DNA of 64,000 bases from Lachnospiraceae bacterium NSJ-143 (GTDB lineage Bacteria > Bacillota > Clostridia > Lachnospirales > Anaerotignaceae): the NCBI GenBank assembly GCA_022867625.1, contig JALIFM010000002.1:248001-312000 (forward strand), given 5' to 3'. This document shows, in pieces, positions 44,394-52,340 of this stretch (positions are counted from its first letter, which is position 1; each line of letters starts with the position of its first letter). The notes under the pieces were generated by a model. That model had not been told where the DNA came from and did not search any database. It was given only the letters and a program-made list of their open reading frames with translations. A program made the position numbers and the translations under genes.

Positions 44394-44530
44394 AGTTTTC
44401 GAAGAATCGGAATATAAGACTTTTAAAATAAGCATAGGAGTAATACATTTTGACATTGGACAATTAATATGTAACATGTTAAAATCGGCTTATAAATAAT
44501 TTGTATTTATTTTACAGGGGGAGGACAGGA

Positions 44531-45487
44531 ATGATTCTTTCTATTGCGGATATTCCGGAGAGGCTGTTAAGTATGGTGAAAAACAGGACTGGTGAGGAAA
44601 TAACAGTCTGCGAATATTTTAATAACCGTAAGCAGGCACTAAAAATGATACCGGATGCGGAGATACTGATAACATGGGGAAGGCCTGTAAATCAGGGGCT
44701 GTTTAATGAAATAGACGGCTTTAATTTTAAATGGCTTTTTTCTTTGAGCGTTGGTGTGGACAGGCTGCCGTTTAAAGAACTTAAAGAAAACGGAACAATT
44801 GTATCGAATATAAAAGGTGTTCTGAATACCAATATTGCGGAACAGGCTATGGGTATTATGATTTTATTCAGCAGGCAGTTAAAACGCAGCATATTAAACC
44901 AGCAGAATAAATGCTGGGAGAGGAATATGCCTGTAAACGAGCTTACCGGAAAGACATTGTGTATAATTGGTGCCGGCAGCATAGGCAGCGAAATAGCAAA
45001 AAGGGCTAAGGCATTTGAGATGAGCGTTATAGGAATCAGCTTGTCTGCAAGACCGATGCCGGGTTTTGATGCGGTAGTGGATATAGGTCAGCTTCACACA
45101 ATATTGCCTGAGGCTGACTACATAGTGCTTATGATTCCTTTGACAGATAAAACATATCATCTTTTTGGTGAAATGGAGTTCAGCTTAATGAAAAAAAGCG
45201 GAATTTTCATCAATCTTTCAAGAGGTGACGTAACTGATGAGCAGGCACTTGTAAACGCCCTCAAGGAGAGGCGCATAGCAGGAGCGGGACTTGATGTATT
45301 TCATCAGGAGCCACTGCCTGAGGATAATCCATTGTGGGAAATGGAAAATGTGGTCCTTACACCGCACTGCGCTGGTGACAGCCCCATGGTTCTGGAACGT
45401 GCCATGAATTTATTCGCAGACAGTCTTGTGTTGTACAGGCAGGGGAAAGACATTCCCAATATTGTTGATTTAAACAGGGGATACTGA
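44531..45487 (+). CDS. D-2-hydroxyacid dehydrogenase family protein
   Basis: 318 residues. The NAD-binding loop GAGSIGSEIAKRAK lies near residue 150. The catalytic triad residues are in NLSRGDVTDE (Arg), GLDVFHQEPLPEDNPLW (Glu) and LTPHCAGD (His). Enzymes of this family reduce 2-oxoacids to D-2-hydroxyacids or oxidise phosphoglycerate-type substrates; the specificity cannot be read. ATG 44531 follows GGGGGAGGA (44517-44525), while the upstream in-frame TTG (44501) has no ribosome site. A free-standing gene with no evident operon partner. Confidence 0.88.
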   Translation: MILSIADIPERLLSMVKNRTGEEITVCEYFNNRKQALKMIPDAEILITWGRPVNQGLFNEIDGFNFKWLFSLSVGVDRLPFKELKENGTIVSNIKGVLNTNIAEQAMGIMILFSRQLKRSILNQQNKCWERNMPVNELTGKTLCIIGAGSIGSEIAKRAKAFEMSVIGISLSARPMPGFDAVVDIGQLHTILPEADYIVLMIPLTDKTYHLFGEMEFSLMKKSGIFINLSRGDVTDEQALVNALKERRIAGAGLDVFHQEPLPEDNPLWEMENVVLTPHCAGDSPMVLERAMNLFADSLVLYRQGKDIPNIVDLNRGY

Positions 45488-45696
45488 GTTTAAACAGAAA
45501 ATGAAAAGCACGCGGTAAAAGGAGGAAAGGTACTATTTGCCTCATTTATTTACTTTTTATTAGGTTTTATTATATGTATATTAATAAAATTGACTTTTAA
45601 ATGGTATAATGGTAAAATATTGCAAAAGCTTTGTTTACTGACAGGGTTTAGTGTTAATTTGCTGTAAATAAAGATAAGTATTGGGAGGGACGGGGA

Positions 45697-48600
45697 TTGA
45701 ATAAGGTATTGAGATTTGTTTTAACAGCAGTTTTGTCAACAGCAATTATCTGCCAGTGCGCTCTGGCGGGTCCTGCGTTTCCGGGGCCGTACAGTGTGGA
45801 TAACGGGAATGGAAAAACCGTGCAGATAATGCGTTATGGCAATCAGGATTTTGTGATAGAAACGGATATGAGCGGAAACCTTGTAACACGTGACGAGGAG
45901 GGAAAGCTAAGGTATATTGTAACAGATGATAAAGAAGGTTATGCACTGAGCTATGTAGTTTCTGACACAAACAGCAGGGTTGTGTCAGATGAAGCGGTAA
46001 ACCGCAGCACATCTGACAGTGACACATGGTCAGGAGCAATAAGCTTTTTAAAGGGTGACAACGGAATTGCCACATTTGCAGAGGAGAATACATTTATATG
46101 TCCTCCGCAGACAGAGAATGACCCGCTGTACGGCAAATTTAAGGACATTGGCAAAATTAAGAAGAGTGAGCGTGGGGAGAGTATACCGCTGCTTGTAGTG
46201 CTTGTGGATTTTAATGACATTAAGACAAAGCGCGGCGCAAAAGGCTGGTCTGACGCCATTTTTGCTGCTGGCGGTCTTAAGAACTATTACATTGAGAATT
46301 CCACGGGCGAATTCTCATTTGAACCGGCTGTGTTTGATGGGCAGGACGCCCCTGGTGTTGTAGAGGTGACGCTGCCGATAGACAGACCACTATATGCTAC
46401 ACAGCCGGATGCTATGAATGGCCACGTTAACACGGGAATATATAAGGGCACGGATGGCAGAGACTACAGGCTTTTAAACGATGCATCGTTTTACGCCTAC
46501 GCGGTAAACGCCGTAAACGAAAAATACAGTATAGATTTTTCAGAATACGATAAAAACGGCGACGGCTATATAGATGAGAATGAGCTGTGCGTAGAAACAA
46601 TAATGGCCGGTTATGAGGCGTCAAGCATGGGTGACCCTGAAGGTGCTCCGGCGATGTGGATGAAGCGATGGAATATTTACTGCGGTGACAACGGCGACGG
46701 CACACTGGATTATGGAGACTTTGACATGGTTGTGCTGGACGGTGTAGGATTAAGCCCATTTATAACCTGCGGCGAGGTGCTGTATCTTGACCCTGAGCAA
46801 TTCGGCGGGCAAAAGGGCGATATTTTGTATAACCAGATAGGCGGGTTTGCCCATGAGCTTGGGCATATTTTAGGGGCTAATGATTTATATGATGTAACTT
46901 ATGCCCTTGCTAACCGCATGAACGCAGGTTATATGAGTATTATGTCAGGCGGCTCATGGGGATATAACGAGGAAAGCCCTATTCCCGGCGAGGCTCCAAC
47001 AAGCCTTGACCCGCTCAATAAATTTATGATGGGCTTCTGCGAGCCGACAGAGGTAACTACAGGCGGGGCTTTTAAGCTTTATCCGTCATCAAGCAGAGAT
47101 TACAATTTTTTAGAAATAGACACAAATGACCCGGATATAAGCTATCTGATAGAGAACAGGCAGTTTACGAGCTTTGACAAAAGCCTGCATGATATGTATG
47201 AATCCTATAAAAACGGCGGTATAAGCGTATGGAGGCTGAACAATAAAGTAGCCAAAAGGGAATGGAATGACAATCGGGTAAATTCCGTTGCGGAGGACTA
47301 TGGGTTTATACCGGTATTTGCCGATGGTGTGGTATCAAGAAGGCCTTTCTGGAATACAGAAGCTCTTGACGCCGGCAATTTTGACAACACAGCTTTGCCG
47401 TCTGTAGGCTACCCGAGCGCTGAAACACACTACAATATGGTGCTTCAGGAATCAGACCCGCTGATTGCCCTGTGTGTTGATAAAAACACCGATTCTGACG
47501 GCAGTGTGACATTTCAGGTTATTATGAGTGATGCAACTGAAAAACCGGTGCTTGAAGGCAGTGGGGTTTTTATTAAATATGATGACATATATAAATCAGC
47601 AGATTTCCAGCTTGAAAACGGCGGTTATACAGAAAATGCTGTCTGGAAGATATACAGCGATGTAAGAAACAGCACAGAGGCAGAAGGCATAACAGCTGAA
47701 TATGATGCCCAGACAGATAAGCTGATTCTTAAAAGTGATACGGATATACCGGTTGGGGAATACTGGGCCAGCGTAACGGAGATTGGCCTTGAAGAAAGCC
47801 TTCTGGTAAAGCTTACAGTTAAAGAAGCGGCCTATGAGCTTTGCGCAGAGCCGGAAAGCCTTGATTTTGGAGCTAAGTACACCGGCTATACACCAAAGGA
47901 AAAGACAGTTGTACTGAAAAATACCGGAGGTCTGCCTGTTGAGAATTTAAGCGCTTCAAGCAGCAGTGCGGCTTTTGAAATGACCATAGACAAAGATAAA
48001 TTATTAAACTATGGCGATACCTGCACATTGACTGTTAAGCCTGCAAGGGGGCTTAATGCGGGAACATATAATGAAAATATCAGAATAACCGGAACAACAG
48101 ATGAAAACAGCTGTGAAACCTTTGTTATGGCAGGTTTTGAGGTTATAAAATATACTGAGGAGGACGACAGCGAATCGTCAGGAAGCGGCGGTTCAGGCGG
48201 AGGCTCGTCAGATTCACAGAAAGATAAGGACAAAACGGATAAAACCGAAAAAACAGATAAAACAGATAAAACTGAAAAAACCGATAAAGATAAGACAGCC
48301 GAAACAGAAAAAGACAAGCCGGCTGAGAATATAAAGCAGGTTTCATTTGCCGATGTTCCGTCTGACAGGTGGTCGGCAGAAGCTATAGGGTATCTTGCGG
48401 GAAAGGGCTTTGTTTCAGGTGTTGGAAACGGAAAATTTGAGCCTGAGCGTAAAATAAGCAGGGCTGAGTTTGTTGCAATTTTAACCGGAATATTTAAGGA
48501 CATGGACAGCAAAGAGGCGTATACCAAAACAGGGTTCAGTGATGTAACTGAGGACTCATGGTATTATAACAGTGTAATGTGGGCTGTTGAAAATGGAATT

Positions 48601-48897
48601 GTAAGCGGAATTGGAAATGATATGTTTGCTCCGGATATGCCAGTATCGCGCCAGGACATGGCTGTAATGATTTTCAGGGCAGCAGAATCAATGGGGGCGG
48701 AGCTTCCGGAAATTAATGAAGCAGCGGATTTTGCCGATTCCGCCAGCATATCGGATTATGCAAAAGAAGCAGTTTTGGCCCTTAATGAAGCTGGAATAAT
48801 AAACGGAATGGGTGACAATACATTTGCCCCGCTTAATACAACATCAAGAGAACAGGCAGCAGTGACACTTGCCGGCCTTATAAAGGCAATACAGTAA
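45697..48897 (+). CDS. S-layer-anchored M6-family metalloprotease
   Basis: 1066 residues, TTG start six bases after GGGAGGGA. Signal peptide about 1-24 (cut near ALAGPA). The M6 (immune inhibitor A-like) catalytic region spans about 140-480, with the zinc motif HELGH (H386-H390) followed by GANDLYD and a MSGGSWG Met-turn. Two EF-hand-like calcium loops, DKNGDGYIDENE and DNGDGTLDYGDF, lie before it. Beta-sandwich domains fill about 610-830. Then comes a GSGGSGGGSSD stretch with a Lys/Thr/Asp/Glu repeat linker (about 828-880) and three SLH domains (about 885-1066) that bind the cell wall. An exposed protease, probably used to degrade host or dietary protein. Confidence 0.9.
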   Translation: MNKVLRFVLTAVLSTAIICQCALAGPAFPGPYSVDNGNGKTVQIMRYGNQDFVIETDMSGNLVTRDEEGKLRYIVTDDKEGYALSYVVSDTNSRVVSDEAVNRSTSDSDTWSGAISFLKGDNGIATFAEENTFICPPQTENDPLYGKFKDIGKIKKSERGESIPLLVVLVDFNDIKTKRGAKGWSDAIFAAGGLKNYYIENSTGEFSFEPAVFDGQDAPGVVEVTLPIDRPLYATQPDAMNGHVNTGIYKGTDGRDYRLLNDASFYAYAVNAVNEKYSIDFSEYDKNGDGYIDENELCVETIMAGYEASSMGDPEGAPAMWMKRWNIYCGDNGDGTLDYGDFDMVVLDGVGLSPFITCGEVLYLDPEQFGGQKGDILYNQIGGFAHELGHILGANDLYDVTYALANRMNAGYMSIMSGGSWGYNEESPIPGEAPTSLDPLNKFMMGFCEPTEVTTGGAFKLYPSSSRDYNFLEIDTNDPDISYLIENRQFTSFDKSLHDMYESYKNGGISVWRLNNKVAKREWNDNRVNSVAEDYGFIPVFADGVVSRRPFWNTEALDAGNFDNTALPSVGYPSAETHYNMVLQESDPLIALCVDKNTDSDGSVTFQVIMSDATEKPVLEGSGVFIKYDDIYKSADFQLENGGYTENAVWKIYSDVRNSTEAEGITAEYDAQTDKLILKSDTDIPVGEYWASVTEIGLEESLLVKLTVKEAAYELCAEPESLDFGAKYTGYTPKEKTVVLKNTGGLPVENLSASSSSAAFEMTIDKDKLLNYGDTCTLTVKPARGLNAGTYNENIRITGTTDENSCETFVMAGFEVIKYTEEDDSESSGSGGSGGGSSDSQKDKDKTDKTEKTDKTDKTEKTDKDKTAETEKDKPAENIKQVSFADVPSDRWSAEAIGYLAGKGFVSGVGNGKFEPERKISRAEFVAILTGIFKDMDSKEAYTKTGFSDVTEDSWYYNSVMWAVENGIVSGIGNDMFAPDMPVSRQDMAVMIFRAAESMGAELPEINEAADFADSASISDYAKEAVLALNEAGIINGMGDNTFAPLNTTSREQAAVTLAGLIKAIQ
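48224..48318 (+). repeat. Short tandem repeat encoding the protease linker
   Basis: Units of nine to twelve bases of the type GATAAAAC(C/A/T)GAA are repeated about ten times and encode DKT/EKT units. Such tracts gain and lose units by slippage in steps that keep the frame, so linker length is likely to vary between strains. Confidence 0.7.
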
Positions 48898-48988
48898 ATC
48901 AGCATGATTTTAAAGCGCCTTGTATTTCAAAATCAAATCAAGTTATATGATTTTCGTTTTTAAAAGAGTATTATTAACTGTCTTAAAT

Positions 48989-49023
48989 AAAATACGGTGC
49001 TGGATAAGTCCACACCGTATTTT
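48989..49023. terminator. Terminator of the SLH protease gene
   Basis: AAAATACGGTG and CACCGTATTTT pair exactly around a 13-base loop. Its presence between the two genes argues against starts of the following GGDEF gene upstream of it. Confidence 0.75.
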
Positions 49024-49135
49024 ATATTTAAATCAAGTCAGATTAATATTATTTAAGATGTCGATATTGCTTATAATCTGCGTATGTGCTAGAGTAATAA
49101 ATATACATAATTATTTTATTTGGTTGGTGAGAGTA

Positions 49136-51112
49136 TTGAACTGGAATATAGCGGCTGAGGCAACATCTTTGGTTATACTTGGAATTATATGGACTTATTC
49201 CAGAAAAGGAAGCAATCTTCCTTCATTGAAGAATAGGGTTTTTCAGGGCTGCCTTATAGTTACGTTCGGGGCTATATTCACAAATATTTTGTCTACAATA
49301 ATGATTTATAATTACTGTGCGATACCTATATGGATGACATGGACTGTAACAATGATTTATTTTATACTGACACCTCTTATGGGTATGGCTTATTTTTTTT
49401 ATACGGTGTCCGTTATTTATACAGAGAATGCACAGATAAAAAGAACTATCAGCCTTGGAATGATTCCGGGAATTATTTATATATTGTTTGTTTTGATAAA
49501 TCCTTTTACAGGGATACTGTTCAGCATAAGCCCGGATTGCGGCTATGAAAGAGGCAACGGCGTATTTTTAACATATCTGGTTTTTTATATTTACTGTATA
49601 ATCTGTATTTTTATAACAATAGCCAACAGCAGAAAAATAGACAGGGAAATTTATAAAATACTTGCCGCTTTTCCAATACTTGCATTAGGCGTTATTGTGG
49701 TTCAGCAGATATTTCCGGATATCATACTTTCGGGTTCTGCGGCTGCAAGCGCACTGCTTATAATATACCTCCATTTGCAGAATAAACAGATTTCCATGGA
49801 TTATCTTACAAATGTACCAAACCATAAGGAACTTATGAATATGGTAGGCCTTATGCTAAAAAAAGCCCCTAAACAGGAATTTGTTCTTATAGCTGTATCT
49901 CTTCGTGATTTCCGCCAGATAAACAACACATTTGGCCAGCACAATGGTGACGAGCTTTTGAAAGAGGTCTGCCGGTTTTTATGCGGGATTGCGCCGCGTG
50001 GGAGCGTATACCGCTTCAGCGGTGATGAGTTTGCTTTACTGTTTTCACATATAGATGAAAGAAATATAAAAGCATGTATAGATGCTGTAAATGAGCGTAT
50101 GAGGGAGCCGTGGTTTGTAGGCGACTATAGAGTTGTTCTGTCGGCTGTAATAGGAGTTGTTTATCACAATAATGAATTTGAAACTATAGAGAAAATAGTA
50201 AACGCTATAGAGTATGCAGTTTTTCAGGCCAAAACAGGAAAGTATGGAAAGGTTTGCTTCTGTGACAAAGCGATGCTTGCAAAGCTTGAGAGAAGAAGAA
50301 AAATAATTCAAATACTTAAAGAAAAGATTTCTGACAAAAGCTTTGAAATGTATTATCAGCCCATATATTCAGTTGAAACTGAAGATTTTAAATTTGCTGA
50401 ATCCCTGATGAGGATACCGGATTCGCCTTTAGGTCCCATTTACCCTTCAGAATTTATACCTATAGCTGAGGAGACCGGGCTTATAATTGATATTACATAT
50501 ATTGTTTTGGATAAGGTTTGTGAATTTATTAATTCGCTTAATCTCAGCGGTATTTCTATAGGCTCAGTCCATGTAAATTTTTCGGCTGTACAGTTTTCAC
50601 AGTCTGATTTATCAGAACGTGTTATGGAAATTATTAATAAAAACAATATACCTCCATCAGCTGTAAAAATTGAGTTTACTGAAAGCACTTTGGCTGAAAG
50701 CACACAGACTGTAACAGATTTTGTACTGAAAATGCAAAAATACGGGATTAAAATGGGGCTTGATGATTTTGGCACAGGTTATTCAAATATAGCTACTGTT
50801 ATAAATGTGCCTTTTGCTACAATTAAGCTTGATAAGAGCCTTGTATGGGCATCTGTAAGAAATAAAAAATCTGCACTGGCGGTAAAAAATATGACACGCA
50901 CTTTTAAAGAGCTTGGTATGAAGGTAATAGCGGAGGGTGTTGAAAATGAGGAGGAACGAGACCTTATGGCTGAATTCGGCGTTGACCAGATTCAGGGCTT
51001 TTTATATGCTAAGCCTATGCCTGAGGACAAGATGAGGGACTTTTTAATTCAGCATGGAACGCCAGATGGCATAAACAGAAATGAAGCCGGAAGGTTGAAT
51101 ATTAATATATAA
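49136..51112 (+). CDS. Membrane GGDEF-EAL protein
   Basis: 658 residues. Six to seven N-terminal membrane helices (about 5-220) are followed by GGDEF (about 230-385) and EAL (about 395-645). The cyclase motif is SGDEF (295-299) with an aromatic-rich surround. The EAL motif is AESLMR (E422), so the catalytic glutamate is kept; EFTES, LDDFGTGYS, KLDKS, AEGVE and QGFLYAKP are complete. It is therefore likely to be a c-di-GMP phosphodiesterase, with an uncertain cyclase half. TTG 49136 follows GGTGAGAG and gives the N-terminus MNWNIAAEATS; an in-frame start at 48920 would place the preceding terminator inside the gene. Confidence 0.88.
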   Translation: MNWNIAAEATSLVILGIIWTYSRKGSNLPSLKNRVFQGCLIVTFGAIFTNILSTIMIYNYCAIPIWMTWTVTMIYFILTPLMGMAYFFYTVSVIYTENAQIKRTISLGMIPGIIYILFVLINPFTGILFSISPDCGYERGNGVFLTYLVFYIYCIICIFITIANSRKIDREIYKILAAFPILALGVIVVQQIFPDIILSGSAAASALLIIYLHLQNKQISMDYLTNVPNHKELMNMVGLMLKKAPKQEFVLIAVSLRDFRQINNTFGQHNGDELLKEVCRFLCGIAPRGSVYRFSGDEFALLFSHIDERNIKACIDAVNERMREPWFVGDYRVVLSAVIGVVYHNNEFETIEKIVNAIEYAVFQAKTGKYGKVCFCDKAMLAKLERRRKIIQILKEKISDKSFEMYYQPIYSVETEDFKFAESLMRIPDSPLGPIYPSEFIPIAEETGLIIDITYIVLDKVCEFINSLNLSGISIGSVHVNFSAVQFSQSDLSERVMEIINKNNIPPSAVKIEFTESTLAESTQTVTDFVLKMQKYGIKMGLDDFGTGYSNIATVINVPFATIKLDKSLVWASVRNKKSALAVKNMTRTFKELGMKVIAEGVENEEERDLMAEFGVDQIQGFLYAKPMPEDKMRDFLIQHGTPDGINRNEAGRLNINI

Positions 51113-51229
51113 AATCATTTTCCTTATTGTCAAACCGATATTGCCAGACAGGCTTAAACAGCCATTTTTAAACTGTATTGCGTGGAGGTCAAAAATAATT
51201 AAGTAATTGTAAATATATAATAAAAGCCG

Positions 51230-51266
51230 AACGGCACGACAGATTTAATATTTGTTGTGCCGTTTT
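51230..51266. terminator. Bidirectional terminator
   Basis: AACGGCACGACA and TGTTGTGCCGTT pair with one G-U pair around an 11-base loop, with T-rich flanks both ways. It serves the GGDEF-EAL gene and the convergent XRE-cupin gene. Confidence 0.75.
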
Positions 51267-51287
51267 GTTCTGTAATTGTCTGATTTT

Positions 51288-51866
51288 TCAGCTGGGTCTG
51301 TAATTGATAACCATACATAATTTTGCTGTTTCTGATGAAGGGTTTCTGTACTCATGGTTCTGGTCGGCTTTATAGTGGATTGAGCAGCCAGAAGAAACGC
51401 TGTATGTGTTTTCGTATTCAAGCGTAATTTCAAGCTCTCCTGAATATACGATTACAAATTCCTCTGTGCCAGGCTCATGAGGCAAAGAGTTTGATGAAAC
51501 ACCTGGCTCAATTTCTATATACAGTATTTCAAAACTTCTGCCGTCTGCAAGCGGAAACACCGGATAAAGCTTAAAACCAGCGCTTTCGCTGAGCAGAGGG
51601 TTAATATCAAGGTTTCTTATAACAGTTGCCTCCTCCTCAGGCTTTTCCATAAGTGAGGTAAATGAGATGTGAAGCCCTGTCGCTATTTTCCAGAGAGTTG
51701 AAATTGTCGGGCTTGATTCGCCCCTTTCTATCTGTCCAAGCATGCTCTTGCTTACGCCGGTGAGTTCTGAAACACTGTCGAGGCTGAGCTTTTTTTGTTT
51801 GCGCAGAATTTTTAAATTTTTAGAAATAATCTCGTTTATTGATTCCTGAGACTCATATTGATTCAT
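51288..51866 (-). CDS. XRE-cupin transcriptional regulator
   Basis: 192 residues. Helix-turn-helix at about 10-65 (LRKQKKLSLDSVSELTGVSKSMLGQIERGESSPT, typical of the HipB/PuuR-like group) and a C-terminal cupin barrel (about 105-190) with HEPGTEEFVIVYSGELEITLEYE and IHYKADQNHEYRN. The cupin binds a small ligand, often an amine or amino acid. The gene is divergent from the glycyl radical operon, whose control region holds repeated ATAACGTAC-type sites, so it probably represses or activates that operon in response to the substrate. Confidence 0.88.
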   Translation of the reverse strand: MNQYESQESINEIISKNLKILRKQKKLSLDSVSELTGVSKSMLGQIERGESSPTISTLWKIATGLHISFTSLMEKPEEEATVIRNLDINPLLSESAGFKLYPVFPLADGRSFEILYIEIEPGVSSNSLPHEPGTEEFVIVYSGELEITLEYENTYSVSSGCSIHYKADQNHEYRNPSSETAKLCMVINYRPS

Positions 51867-52340
51867 TTTATACCATACCCCTGTGAAATTTAATTTTTAA
51901 TAATTTTAATGTTATCATACAAAACATTATAAAGTCAATATTGCATAAATTCAAAGACATAACAACGTACACTAAAGCGCATTAAATGATTGATAATTTT
52001 GTGTTTAATAAAATATATACTCATGATAGAACATTATAACGTACAATGTGGAATTTTAGGTTTTTTAGTTTGATTCTGTTTTATTTGTCAAAAATATTAT
52101 TTAAAACAATTGACATTTATATATTTTAATGATAGTCTCTTAACATAAATACAATATTAAGCACATAAAATATTTTATAACGCATACTTATATTATTATA
52201 TAAACAGTGTAAAACAAAAATAAGTACGTTATAACAATCATAAAATGTGTGCGATTTATAGTACAACTGTTGTTTTAAAAATGCGATATAACATACAAAA
52301 CAAATATAAAATAATTTTATTATATGGGAGGGAATTTGAC
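51867..52340. promoter_or_regulatory. Divergent control region with repeated operator-like motif
   Basis: In 474 bp of AT-rich DNA the motif ATAACGTACAA recurs: ACAACGTACAC (51963-51973), ATTATAACGTACAAT (52034-52048), GTACGTTATAACAA (52224-52237, opposite orientation) and GATATAACATACAAAA (52285-52300). A looser copy, GTTATCATACAAAAC, begins near 51911. These are the best candidates for sites of the XRE-cupin regulator. No complete -35/-10 pair stands out from the AT-rich background. Confidence 0.55.

Noticed and set aside
48920-49135. Longer start for the second GGDEF-EAL protein
   Set aside because: It would place the terminator of the protease gene inside the coding region; TTG 49136 has a proper ribosome site and gives a typical N-terminus.
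52245-52340. Upstream in-frame start of the glycyl radical enzyme
   Set aside because: The added 32 residues do not fit the family and overlap operator-like repeats; ATG 52341 follows GGGAGGG.
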